64,000 bases of DNA from the NCBI GenBank assembly GCA_021030905.1, contig JAGFMI010000027.1, positions 186,001-250,000 of the forward strand. The letters are read 5' to 3'. The first letter of the stretch is position 1, and each line of letters begins with the position of its first letter. The stretch comes from Pyrenula massariospora. Taxonomy: Eukaryota; Ascomycota; Eurotiomycetes; Pyrenulales; Pyrenulaceae. The notes under the pieces were generated by a model, which saw nothing but the letters and a program-made list of their open reading frames with translations, was not told the DNA's origin and searched no databases. This document shows positions 1-10,148 of this stretch, piece by piece. The translations under genes were made by a program, and so were the position numbers.

Positions 1-623
1 TATCAGAGCCTGATGCTGATACTGCAGTAGCTGCAGACGGAGAATGGCTTGAAGCGTTCGCTAAATTAAAACGGGAATCGAAGCACACCCTACCACAAAA
101 AACACGCATTGAACCATCTCTTGCTCCATCTTCCAACATTCAGGCGCCGAGCACGCTCTACACCCTCGGTGGCACTCCACTGCGGAAGAAGAAGAGGAAG
201 GGAGCTCTTACAAACCCATCCGGATACTCTATGACGTCTGCTTCTCTTGCTCGTACGGAGGGACAGGAGCTGCTCGATGCCCGCTTCGATAAAATGGCGG
301 AACAGTACTCATTGGATGAAAATGATGAAGATTTTGGCGACGACGAAGATGGCGGAGCAAGCATTATATCTGGCTTGTCAAAGCAATCTAACTTATCGAC
401 ACTTTCGACAAAGAGTTTCCAAGACGGGCCTGGTCGACATGATCTTGATTCGATGATGGATGGCTTTCTGGAAGGATGGAATAAAGGGCATCCGAGTGGA
501 GGCAAGAAGATGGGTGCAAAAGGAAAGCGAGGAAAGAATGGGAATGAAGCTGCTGGCATGGCAATGCTAGATGAGATACGACAGGAACTCGGACGGGCGC
601 GCATTAAAGTTCAGAAAGCATAA
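1..623 (+). CDS. LTV1: LTV1 ribosome biogenesis factor, C-terminal part (5' end outside window)
   Basis: Low-temperature-viability protein 1 is a non-ribosomal factor of the pre-40S particle, needed for late maturation and export of the small ribosomal subunit. The frame is open from base 3 to the stop at 621-623, so the gene enters from the left and about 206 codons are present. The strongest family signal is the block around residues SLARTEGQELLDARFDKM, which matches the conserved C-terminal Ltv1 segment, followed by an acidic stretch and a lysine/glycine-rich tail typical of a nucleolar shuttling protein. No intron is seen in this part. It converges on the minus-strand complex I subunit gene, with 231 bases between the stops. 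The family call is by motif recognition only; the missing N-terminus could not be checked. Confidence 0.85.
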   Translation, partial: SEPDADTAVAADGEWLEAFAKLKRESKHTLPQKTRIEPSLAPSSNIQAPSTLYTLGGTPLRKKKRKGALTNPSGYSMTSASLARTEGQELLDARFDKMAEQYSLDENDEDFGDDEDGGASIISGLSKQSNLSTLSTKSFQDGPGRHDLDSMMDGFLEGWNKGHPSGGKKMGAKGKRGKNGNEAAGMAMLDEIRQELGRARIKVQKA

Positions 624-854
624 GATACCCCAAGGCGTTTAATCAAATGCATATCCCACGGCGTTTAAGACAGGCAGTGGTATACCTAGTCAACCACTAG
701 CGCAGACTCCGATGTTGAGGTGTAGCATTCTTGGGAGTTCTCAATAGAAATCGGACCAATTCATGGTCAGAAGCTTGTACACTGCTATGAATTTTGAATG
801 CTGTATGAATGCTCAGAAAGCGCTATCAGGTGTAGATTATTTTCACTAATAACT

Positions 855-1478
855 TTATCTCGGCGAAGCGACTGGCTCCCATGCCTTGTACTTTGGTCTG
901 GTGCTAGTAGACGATTAGCTTGATTATCTTTTTTCTGTATGCGCCGACACATGGACCCTACGTATTATACGGCCTATAGGCGCCACGGCTAAGCGTGGAA
1001 TTTTCCTTGTGTTCTGGCTGCTCCCATTCTCGTTGACCCGTCTGCATTATCTTGTCCTGAGTAGGCGGCTTGTCGACCAGATACGATATCCATGCGTGCC
1101 AGCCTGGTTCCAGCTGTGAGGGGTCAAGTTCTTTCTGCTTGTAGTCTACCCATCGCGTTCGTACTACGTATGGTCAGTCGATGGTGAGGTTTCAATAGGA
1201 CGCTGTCGTCGGATATTTACATGGCAGCTCTTCCAGGTTTTCGTAATATTTGTTCCCAAAGCGATCTTGGCCGATGAGGGTGCCGGCTTTAGTATCGCCT
1301 ATTCAGGGCATCAGCAATTACTTTCCCAAACACGCTGTTAGCCCATACCCATATACTGCATTTGGTGGCCATAATCCTAAAATCTCTGTCAGTCATTAAA
1401 GATGCATTGCAGACATCGAACACATGCTTTGAAGCCAATTCGCCGTAAGTTTCGTAATGTACGCAGGATTGTGCTCAT
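855..1478 (-). CDS. NDUFA12: NADH:ubiquinone oxidoreductase accessory subunit, NDUFA12/B17.2 family
   Basis: This is an accessory subunit of mitochondrial complex I. It is read as five short exons: 1478-1428, 1376-1349, 1298-1221, 1163-962 and 903-855, giving 135 residues with all phases consistent. Family hallmarks are KDYGHQMQY near residue 17, DTKAGTLIGQDRFGNKYYEN, LRTRWVDYK, PGWHAWISYLVDKPPT and the C-terminal KYKAWEPV-SPR ending. Introns are 50-58 bases. The first intron seems to start with GC rather than GT (AAA|GCATGT), because only that join gives the conserved F-K-D-Y-G run; a GT donor six bases downstream would add Ala-Cys. The N-terminus (MSTILRTLRNLRRIG) is basic and amphipathic, as expected for mitochondrial import. 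The gene is divergent from the peptidase gene at 2117. Identity is secure; the first splice donor is less so. Confidence 0.88.
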
Positions 1479-2116
1479 CGTGAGACTCTGCAAATGATCA
1501 TCTGATCAAATTCGATTCTCTGGAAGCAGGCGTAAATATGCGCATCTAAGGTGATAGATCACAATCGTCCATTGGACGCTGTCCCACCAATGTTGCGCCT
1601 TGATGGAGTTGATGTAGCTATCAAGAGGTAGGTTTGCCGAGATGTCTTGGCAACCTCGACATCGCTCGGGTGGGATGAATTATTCCAGAATTCAAATTCA
1701 CCTTGCTGAGATCTCACCGGAGACCCAAGGATATGAAGGCTGAGGTATGGTAGGGCCTGGTGTCTTGTTTTGTCTTACAGCGTATCTTTGAATAGCTCGC
1801 GCCATGCTATCAAATACCAGGGCACAAGTTGTCCGGTTCCCTTTTTGGGACCAATCAGGATTCCGCTCCTTACGCTGCCATGGTTAATGCCAGAGGCATG
1901 GGAGAGTTTGATTTGATCCCCTCCCCGAAACGCGGACATTTGGAGCGGCATAAGCGATGGTGGACTTGAGATCTCTCATGAGTACGCACATATAAATTGA
2001 ACTACCTTTATCTTGAAATAAATCTGTGGTTAGCGAAGCAACTCCAGGTTAGACCACCGAATTTGCTTTGCCAGGAAGCTAGATTTTACTAAGCCCATTT
2101 CTGAATATCCATCAAT
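1479..2116. promoter_or_regulatory. Divergent promoter region between complex I subunit and peptidase
   Basis: This 638-base interval separates two genes transcribed away from each other. I see no open frame with coding character and no repeat. A short AT-rich stretch near 1990-2000 (ACATATAAATTG) lies about 120 bases before the peptidase ATG and could be a TATA-like element. Confidence 0.4.
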
Positions 2117-3895
2117 ATGTCCTCTCCAGTTGCGTTAATGTTGTTGTTGTTGCTCCTAACACCTATACTAGCCTTCCCACCACCTCGGAGGCCTCAGCAC
2201 ATTCCAAGTGGTGAGCCCGTTTTTGAGTGGGGGAGTATTTCCCCCTCGGAGCACATTCAATGGCATGACTGCTACTCTGGGTTCCAGTGCGCCACGCTGC
2301 TTTTCCCGCTTGACTGGCAAAATTTGAAAAATCAAAATAAAGTGGCTATTGCTCTCATCAAATCTCCAGCTCCTGTCCGAGAGTCAGACCCACAGTATGG
2401 TGGTCCTGTCATCACCAATCCAGGTGGACCCGGAGAGTCTGGAGTTCAGTTCCTCAAGAGAGGCCACCAAATGTTGCAGAAGATAATAAATGGCGGGAAG
2501 AAAAAATTCGACATTATATCATTCGATCCTAGAGGTGTCGCTTTCTCCACGCCGAGTGCCGCCTGTTTCAAAGATGAAAGTTCTGCACGGCTATGGAGTG
2601 ATCGAGTGCAAGCTATGGGTGGTGTCGATGCGGATTCAAATAGCTCGACAGATGCCTGGGTCGCCATTGGTAGACAGATTGAACTGTATGCTAATTCGAC
2701 TGTGGGAAGATACTCAAACGGCGATGATATCAGAAAATATATGAGTACAGCATCCGTTGCGAGGGACATGCTTGGAATAGTTGAGGAATTGCATGCATCG
2801 AATACACTGGGCCCTGGCAATGAGGCAATGCAAGTCTCAGGCCCGGGTCACTTACCTATAGACGAAGCGTCTCCGATAGCTAATCCTAAGCTCACGTACG
2901 TTGGATTCTCCTATGGCACTATTTTGGGGAATTTCTTCGCGAACATGTTTCCCGAACGAGTCGGGAGAATGGTTCTGGATGGCAATGCCGATCCTATTGA
3001 ATGGACTAGCACTGGATATACATCAGCGGTACAAGATGCTGATGCAGCTCTCGACTTTTTCTTTAAGACATGCTCTGAACATCCTGAAGGTTGCTCACTC
3101 GCTGGAGGGGGTAAGTATAGTCCAGATGATATCAAAAATCAAGTCATCACTTTCATTGAAAGTCTCGACCTTTTTCCTGCCGTCATTTCTAAAGAGGGGG
3201 ACACTGACATTATTACTGGCGATCATGTAAGAGGAAGAATACTCGAAGGGCTTAATAGTCCATTTGTATCCTTCAAGGACCTTGCTAGTGAGATCGACGC
3301 TCTTTTCAATGGTAAGGTCCCGGCCGACAATCCTTGGGACCGTCAATCGCGAGAGCCAATCTGCGACTCGAAAGCCCCGAGAGAGAATCATCAGTACTGG
3401 TGGGATAAAGACGTCTACTTAACTGTCTTATGTTCAGATGCTGAAGACCGCACAGACGGAGACATTGAAGATCTTCAGGAGATTATCACAAAAGCCGAAT
3501 CTATATCAGCCACCTTTGGAGCCATCCTAGCGGGGGAGTACGCAGCATGTATGCAATGGCCAAAAGACATGCGACCCGCATACAGATTCGATGGTCCTTT
3601 CTCTAGGACGGGCTCTACGGCGGCACCGATCTTGTTCACAAACACAAAGGCAGATCCTGTTTGTCCGATCAGGAATGCGTATCGAATGTCGGAGCGGTAT
3701 CGCGGAAGTGTGGTTGTGGAACTTGATACCGCTGGTCACTGTGCTCTTGCTCAACCAGGGGAATGTGTGAAGCAATACGTATGGAAGTATCTCGCCGATG
3801 GTGAAATGCCAAAAAGTGGTACAGAGTGTCAGCCTGATTGCGAGCCATTCGAGGAAATTTGTAAAGATGGGGTTGTGGCTCGATGGCTTTTTTGA
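2117..3895 (+). CDS. Secreted alpha/beta hydrolase, S33 / TAP-type peptidase
   Basis: A predicted secreted serine exopeptidase of the fungal tripeptidyl/prolyl aminopeptidase-like (S33, TAP) family, 592 residues in one exon. Residues 1-19 form a signal peptide with a poly-leucine core and an A-F cleavage site. An oxyanion-type NPGGPGESG motif lies near residue 100. The nucleophile elbow GFSYGT places the catalytic serine at 265. The other likely triad members are Asp513 (in TKADPVCP) and His541 (in TAGHCALAQ), and the last 120 residues fit the TAP C-terminal domain. Cysteine pairs suit an extracellular fold. The first ATG is used because the signal peptide begins there. Substrate cannot be read from sequence; such enzymes commonly release N-terminal residues or tripeptides during extracellular protein use. 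Confidence 0.85.
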   Translation: MSSPVALMLLLLLLTPILAFPPPRRPQHIPSGEPVFEWGSISPSEHIQWHDCYSGFQCATLLFPLDWQNLKNQNKVAIALIKSPAPVRESDPQYGGPVITNPGGPGESGVQFLKRGHQMLQKIINGGKKKFDIISFDPRGVAFSTPSAACFKDESSARLWSDRVQAMGGVDADSNSSTDAWVAIGRQIELYANSTVGRYSNGDDIRKYMSTASVARDMLGIVEELHASNTLGPGNEAMQVSGPGHLPIDEASPIANPKLTYVGFSYGTILGNFFANMFPERVGRMVLDGNADPIEWTSTGYTSAVQDADAALDFFFKTCSEHPEGCSLAGGGKYSPDDIKNQVITFIESLDLFPAVISKEGDTDIITGDHVRGRILEGLNSPFVSFKDLASEIDALFNGKVPADNPWDRQSREPICDSKAPRENHQYWWDKDVYLTVLCSDAEDRTDGDIEDLQEIITKAESISATFGAILAGEYAACMQWPKDMRPAYRFDGPFSRTGSTAAPILFTNTKADPVCPIRNAYRMSERYRGSVVVELDTAGHCALAQPGECVKQYVWKYLADGEMPKSGTECQPDCEPFEEICKDGVVARWLF

Positions 3896-6800
3896 TTGAG
3901 AATTAGAGACTGGGCAGTTTATCAACAATTTATAGACTACATTCTCAGGCAATGGGTACATAATTCGCACAGGGAACGTCTCGTAGAGAAAAGGAATATA
4001 TCAGGCTGTGGTTAGAATGCTACGGGATACAAAGAGCCCAGTGCCTTGGTTTTCGCACTTGAACCTCATTTGAGCGTCGGGCCGTCATAGTATTCTTTTA
4101 CACAGTAGCAACTATGCCCCCGATTGACACCGCTAAAACAACCTCACAATCTTCAAAAATGCGAACGGCAGACGCATCCGGACAGCTCGAGAAGTTGTTG
4201 AGCATTGTATCAGGCGGTGAAGTCAAGATGGGTGTAGATGAAAATTTTTCACATTCACCGCCAAGTGACCATGAAAAGTGAGTCCAGATTGCGGCCACAT
4301 TATTTGTTGACAGTCGCAGTTTTGGGTAGGTTGTAACCACACGAAGAGGCTGGCTGGGCATCTAGACTGAATTCCACGAGCCAGTGGAACCGCGTTGGCT
4401 GGCCCTGCATTAGCAACGTCGCCGTCGCCGTCGCCTGTGTCTGGGGCTGGAGAGAGCTGCCGCTATTCTCGTGGTTGGGGTCCTTATGCAGCGTTAGGGA
4501 GCCAGGCTGGTTGACGAGCGGCGGATTCGTAGATTTGCGGGGGCCGGCTGCCCCGTGCTGCCCTTCCCGCCAGCTCGCCCCCGGAAATAAAAAGCCAGAC
4601 TGGTCGAGGCACGACTATCTTCGCGCTTCTGCAGGGAGTTGCAGTAGCTCTCGCTCTACCCAGATTACTAGCCGGGAGCCCTGATTTCCCTGGGTTGATT
4701 GAGGGCAGCAAAAGCCAAGAATCCTGTCGGCCTAATGTCGTGATGTGCGTTGGCTAATTTCCTGCAACAATGGACATGGTCATCGGAGCTTGAGACGATC
4801 AACGTCGGTAGCTCCATTTGTCCCCGCGACAACCATTTTCATCGCTCACAGAGTAGTGGTTGTCGTTGACCTCGGGCTTGCTTGGCCCCAGATCGAGCCA
4901 AGGTTCCAGGAGCCGAGAGTTCACGGTTGCTGTACAGATTACCAGAACCTTTGGAGCTTCCCGAAAGCCTTCCCGGTCTACCGTACGGCTGGAGAGCTGG
5001 AAGCTCTAAGCATCGATGGACACTCGTCACAACTTTATGCCTTCGATGCAAGATGGCCATGGCGTACAGACGGTGGAGGATGCTTACCCCCTCAGGATGA
5101 TGTTTCTAATTCTTGCTCAGTGTCTTAGAAGGCTGTCTTGCCGCTCTCCTAAAATTCCTGAAACGCAACGCGTGTACGGCATAGACGCTGACGAGAAATC
5201 TCACGTCCGTCTGAGATTGAGTGGCGCATAGACCACATTCCCTTGGACGAGGATTTGGGGCCAATACCCCGCTGCTGTGGAACTCAGGTCTCTGAGAGGC
5301 CAGTACATGCCGCGAAACGAGCGATGAAGAGTGAATGCGAACGCTGAGGTGACGGAAGCTTGCTGAGTTCTGGCCTACGGAAAATTGCCCCATCCAGCAT
5401 CAGGTCTCAACGCAGACAGATTAATTGACTACTAATGCCAATTGGGGGCCTGCTATCGTGACAGTATGCACCGGCCAGAATTACGTGTGGACGATTTTCC
5501 AGTAGCTTCTGATGATCGGCCAGATTAACGGTCATATCCCTGCCGACTACCAGCGCGCCATGCTCGTGCTCTCCGGGGCATCCAGGCGAATCAGGGTTCG
5601 AGGTCGCCGGTTGTCCAGGAGCTCCTCTCACCACGGGGCATCGCGCTGGGCAGTCTCAGCAAGGGCAGCCCACTGTTTCGACCGTGGTGCATTGTTCTTC
5701 TCAACGGACAGCTGTCAAGTTTCCACGCAGCCTGTAGTCCAGGCGGAGCAGCATTATGGTTATCATTATCATTACGGTGGAGAGACTCGCGGCACTTCCA
5801 AGGCTGCCGAGCTCGTCATCTAGGCAGTGCTTTGTCTCGCGGTGCGATGACGACTGTCGGAGGCGATGTTGGGAAGGCAAGGGGTTTTGTTTGCCTGAAA
5901 GCGTCCCTTGAGCGGGTTTGTCCTCTGCATTCACGAGGCCTGCGGAGGACGGCAGGAACTGCTGCAGCCGTTCAAAAGGGGGGGAATTATGATGGCCTCG
6001 TGATGGCATCGAGAGATGAACACGGCGGCCGCCCACATCAGCCCAAGCCATGAAAGACCTTGGCCACGCCGAAAGGTAACAGGCACGTCCTATCTAAGCA
6101 TAGCCTCCAGCGCCAAAGGGACGCCCGTGCTTCCCATTGGCGACATGCCTCGCGTAACCATCGCTCGACTCCACCCTGCACCCGCTGACTGGCCAGCCAG
6201 CTTCTAAGTTGACGCCTTTCTTTGTCTGGCTAGTCGATTCCATGTCTTTCGATGCTAGGCCCGTCTGGGGCTGGGGCGGTCCATTGCCGCAGCAGGTGGA
6301 GGGAACAACAATGGACTCGCCTTCGCCTTGGCCCATGTCGCCAAGTGGCCCTTCCCTTGCACGCTTGCTCCCCTTTCAACTCGTCCTTAAGCTTCCCTCT
6401 CCCACTCCCTTCCCTTTCCCCCTCCATCCCGCAATTGAGCACCATGGGCACCCTGCGAAGCGTTTAATATCTCAACCACAACAATCCTTCCCATCAATCC
6501 CCCCCTCAATCTTCTTCTATCCTCGTCCTGCTCTCTCTACCTGCTCTCGTCCACACTCCCTTTGCCTTTCACGGCCCCTCAAGTCGGCCCTCCTTCCTTG
6601 TTGACATCCCCAACAAAGCAAAGCCACCAGCATCCAACGCCCCTCCCAACTCTTCTGCACGTCACACGTATCTTGCTTTGACTACCACTGCCTAAACCTC
6701 TGAAACGCCTATTCTTTCGAGACAGCTGTCTACTCACGATCGAAGCTCCTCACCTTCATCACCTCGACCTTTACTACGGGCTCCTCTTGCATGCCACCCG

Positions 6801-7506
6801 TCACCAAGAGCCTTTTGGTTGACTCAGATCTGGTAGCAAGAGGCACCGGCCGACTTTCCACGACTTTCCTCTAATGTCAATTGGCCTTCAATCCCGCAAT
6901 CTGTCGAGTCTGAGATTGTCAGGAAGCTTGTGACTGTTCATCTGCCCCTTGCCATTAGGCACCAGAGTCACCTGACTGTCTGAGTGGAAGCGACACTTTT
7001 ACGAATCTTTACGCAGCGAATCTATCCTCTTTCTAATACGATATTTTATTCACGATTCTTACAACACTCGTTGGCAATTGCCTTGATATTTTCGACTCCG
7101 CTCAGATGGAATCATAACGCTCCCTTACAGCTCATTCCTACACGCTTGACGACGTGCTACTGAGCTCCACTACCGCTGGGAACTTTCCTTTGTCACTAAT
7201 CTATATACGGCGTTTCCTCTTATGACCTCTTGATCCTACGACTTGGAGTTTCTTTCTCTCGGTGTTACGAACGGAATAGGGCGCGAAAAATACTGGGGAA
7301 ATTGTTGGGTGGTCGACTACGCTCCTGCACGCTTCTCTATACGATACACGTTATTTACTGAACATCCTGATTCCGGTTGTGACATAGCGCCTGCCTTCGT
7401 CCTTTTTTTTGCCGCCAGCCAAAAGTTTCTTCTTCGATTTAGCGTTGTTGTTGTCTCCGGCTCTACCTGAATCTGCACAGCCAGGTCTGTCGTCTGCCAA
7501 GCCTGT
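3896..7506. other. Gene-poor 3.6 kb interval, right part probably kinase promoter and leader
   Basis: Apart from one 55-codon frame at 4114-4281, I find nothing recognisable here. Overlapping frames of 60-130 codons occur on both strands between 4475 and 6604 but lack family motifs and look like chance frames in GC-balanced DNA. A GTCGCC hexamer is repeated about three times near 4418-4437. From about 6350 the plus strand becomes rich in C and T up to the kinase start, as in long fungal 5' leaders. Confidence 0.45.
4114..4281 (+). CDS. Possible small hypothetical protein (55 residues)
   Basis: The frame starts ATG-CCC-CCG and encodes a hydrophilic peptide with a predicted helix around SGQLEKLLSIVSGGE. 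Its codons look used rather than random. The stop TGA sits inside a good splice donor (AA|GTGAGT at 4276-4283), so this could be the first exon of a spliced gene; acceptor candidates near 4315 and 4370 lead to early stops or to an implausible GC-rich frame. No family is recognised. It could be a short gene, a first exon or chance. Confidence 0.25.
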   Translation: MPPIDTAKTTSQSSKMRTADASGQLEKLLSIVSGGEVKMGVDENFSHSPPSDHEK

Positions 7507-9384
7507 ATGGATTGTATGCGGACTCAATTCCGGTGCGGACAAGTGCTTGATGGACGCTTCCTGAGTGTTGCACCTCTCAATCATGGCTCTTTTGGCATGG
7601 TCTTTCTGGCAAGAGACCTTTTGACTGGTGACGATGTTGCCATCAAGTGTCTGACCAAGCTAGCGGCTACCTCTCAGACGTCACCACACGCGGTCGACGA
7701 CCGCTCCGAGGAAGTGGCCTGCCATACCGCTCTAAAACACCCGAACCTAGTTAATCTACTTCATTACTTCGAAACCGATGTTCATATGTACCTTGTCTTG
7801 GAGTACTGCTCCATGGGAGATCTGTATGAGGCTATCCGACAAAACAAAGGTCCTCTCGAGACTGAACATGTCCGAGACTTCATGCTACAATTGGTCAGCG
7901 CAGTCGAGTACATGCATGTCAATGGTCTGGCCCACAGAGACATCAAGCCGGAAAATATTTTCTTAACACAGGACGGATCCATGAAACTGGGTGACTTTGG
8001 CCTTGCAACAAAGAGTCTGTGGTCTTACGAAGCTTGTGTTGGCAGCGACCGGTATATGGCCCCCGAACAATACGATCCTGCCGCATCTGGCTACTCTCCA
8101 GCACAGGCTGATATATGGTCCATTGGCATCTGTCTGCTCAATGTCCTCTTCTCGAGGAATCCCTTTGTCACTCCAACAGATTCAGACGTTCTCTTTGCCG
8201 ACTATCGCCGTGATCGTCAATCTCTCTTCGATATCTTTCCCAACATGTCCCAAGATACCTTTGAGATTTTGTCCTATGCCTTGGCCATCGATCCCGCAAA
8301 ACGCTCACTTGCAGCAGTTCGTGAGGGTATCTTGCGCGCTGTCAGCTTCACAACTGATGATGAGTCCTTGGATCTCTTCTGTACTGAAGAGCGTGAGGTC
8401 GTCCCTGCCAGAGCAAACCGCGAACCTCTTCGAACCCCCTCTATCCAGAGCCCTCAAATCACTCAAGGTGACTCCTTTCCATGGGCCAAGGCTCTCCAGG
8501 CCAGTCCTCCACAAGCCGTTCGCCAGCTCTCTGCCATCCCTGACGCTGAAGTGTATGATGAGGATCTCTTTGCCGCCTCAGAAAAGGAATTGGGTTCGTG
8601 GTTTTCAATCAAGAACAACACTCCGTCGGTAGCTTCTATCCTCGATGCTTCGTCGTTCAAGTCTTCGACGCTTAAGCAGTCCAAGTCTTCGAAGTTAGCT
8701 GGGAGGTCAGAACCTGTCCCAATGGCCGCTTCCCTACCGGCTCCAGCTAGCCGTCCGCGACCAGTCCCATCAATGTCAGCAATCTTCGGGAAGAAGAACG
8801 AGACTGTTTCTAAAAGCTGGAGCGAAATGTGGGAAGAGGAAGAGTCCGAAAACGAGGAGTCGAGAAATTCTGATTCAAGCCAAGATATTCAGGACGATAC
8901 CGTTCGACCAGGTGTTTTGACCGAGAGTAAAAGTAACTCGAACAGTAAGCAATCACACTATGCTCGAGAATCTGTTCCCATGCAATTTCCAAAATCTTTT
9001 GGTTATCCCAACGAGAATAGTCATACTTGGGGCGGCCGCTTTCGAAGCAGCAAGAGGTCTCCGACCAAACCTCCTTCGTCGGACATGTGGGCAGCACTTG
9101 GTAACAGGCGGAGAAACTATCAACCTTCGACCAATGAGAAAGGCGGAAGCAGGAAAAGGTCTATGACGACTAGTTGGAGACGTGAAGGATATTCTGGATC
9201 CTCTGGTTTTGACAGCAATGCTGGGAACAGAAAGGGGAGCAACGGCGCTGGTGGGCGTCGTGCTTACATGGATCAAGATTGGCGACATCACGCTCATGCA
9301 CAAACCCGTGTTGGTGGATACGACGGCGCTATTGAGGACGATGAACACGAGTGGGTTGGAGGGTGGCATGCCTTCCACTTGTAG
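7507..9384 (+). CDS. ksp1: Serine/threonine protein kinase, KSP1 / Ran1-SKS1 type
   Basis: A 625-residue kinase with an N-terminal catalytic domain and a long disordered tail, as in fungal KSP1 and the yeast SKS1/VHS1 and fission yeast Ran1/Pat1 group. The glycine loop is NHGSFGMV (residues 25-32), the ATP lysine is Lys47 in VAIK, the catalytic loop is HRDIKPEN with Asp145, and DFG starts at Asp163; the APE motif and domain end follow before residue 285. The tail (about 290-625) is Ser-, Arg- and Asn-rich with an acidic run EEEESENEESRNSD. Members of this group act in nutrient signalling and filamentous growth; substrate and role here are inferred. A single exon; a second ATG at codon 4 is an alternative start. 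The 5' leader appears unusually long. Confidence 0.88.
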   Translation: MDCMRTQFRCGQVLDGRFLSVAPLNHGSFGMVFLARDLLTGDDVAIKCLTKLAATSQTSPHAVDDRSEEVACHTALKHPNLVNLLHYFETDVHMYLVLEYCSMGDLYEAIRQNKGPLETEHVRDFMLQLVSAVEYMHVNGLAHRDIKPENIFLTQDGSMKLGDFGLATKSLWSYEACVGSDRYMAPEQYDPAASGYSPAQADIWSIGICLLNVLFSRNPFVTPTDSDVLFADYRRDRQSLFDIFPNMSQDTFEILSYALAIDPAKRSLAAVREGILRAVSFTTDDESLDLFCTEEREVVPARANREPLRTPSIQSPQITQGDSFPWAKALQASPPQAVRQLSAIPDAEVYDEDLFAASEKELGSWFSIKNNTPSVASILDASSFKSSTLKQSKSSKLAGRSEPVPMAASLPAPASRPRPVPSMSAIFGKKNETVSKSWSEMWEEEESENEESRNSDSSQDIQDDTVRPGVLTESKSNSNSKQSHYARESVPMQFPKSFGYPNENSHTWGGRFRSSKRSPTKPPSSDMWAALGNRRRNYQPSTNEKGGSRKRSMTTSWRREGYSGSSGFDSNAGNRKGSNGAGGRRAYMDQDWRHHAHAQTRVGGYDGAIEDDEHEWVGGWHAFHL

Positions 9385-10148
9385 GTTCGAGTTGCATATT
9401 TCGCTTCTGTGGCTGGAAACTCTTTGGGATGCCAATTTACTGTCTTTTCAAGCAGATGATCGACAAGGACTCCCCTAAGAGCCTTCTATTGGTTCGCGGT
9501 GGCCTCACAATCATTTCACATTTCCAGTTGAGCCATTCTGGACTTGTACTCTACGATAGAGGCTTTCAAGGGGATCATCTTCTGCATCGACAAGGTGTTT
9601 GCGAAGTGGCAGCAGTTGATATCTATGAGTTTACGGCTTAAGGAACGAAGGATGGGAACTGGAACCTCGCAATCCTGCTGGATTAGTTTTACTATGGGAG
9701 CTATATAGTTGTCTAGGTAGATTGAAACACAGGATTTTACCCGCTTATAAATTGCTTCTTTGTCTGTCTGGACACTGCATAATACTGATGTTGGTCCACC
9801 TGCTGGTGAAATGATGTTCAGATTGTGACACTCAATCACGTCTTGAAAGGCACATTTTGTCTCGGAAAGCTGTGACTATAATTTGCCCGAGCCATATCAC
9901 TTTGATTACTATCACAGAGGGCGCGCTTGCTACAGCCGAGGTTCGCGATCTCGCTTCCCCCAGTTTCCCCAGTGTGGCTAATGTCCCCAATTTCCCCACA
10001 CTTCGTGACATGCTTTTATGGTTTTCAGCTTCGGAAACCTCACTGACTGATCTTGCCAGCTTCCTTGATAACCTGGATTTCATGTTATTTTGATTCTAGC
10101 TCTCGTTTGCCTCAAATACCCTATGATCTTTATCTCTCATCCTGCGAC
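9385..10148. other. Intergenic: kinase 3' region and acyl-CoA dehydrogenase promoter
   Basis: 764 bases between tandem genes. Only short frames without motifs are present. A local run of CCCC-containing repeats (TTCCCCCAGTTTCCCCAG and similar) lies near 9955-9990 and could be a promoter element, but no named site is recognised. Confidence 0.35.

Noticed and set aside
4475-6604. Several 60-130 codon frames on both strands
   Set aside because: They overlap one another, lack motifs, start contexts and splice-supported extensions, and fit chance frames in GC-balanced DNA.
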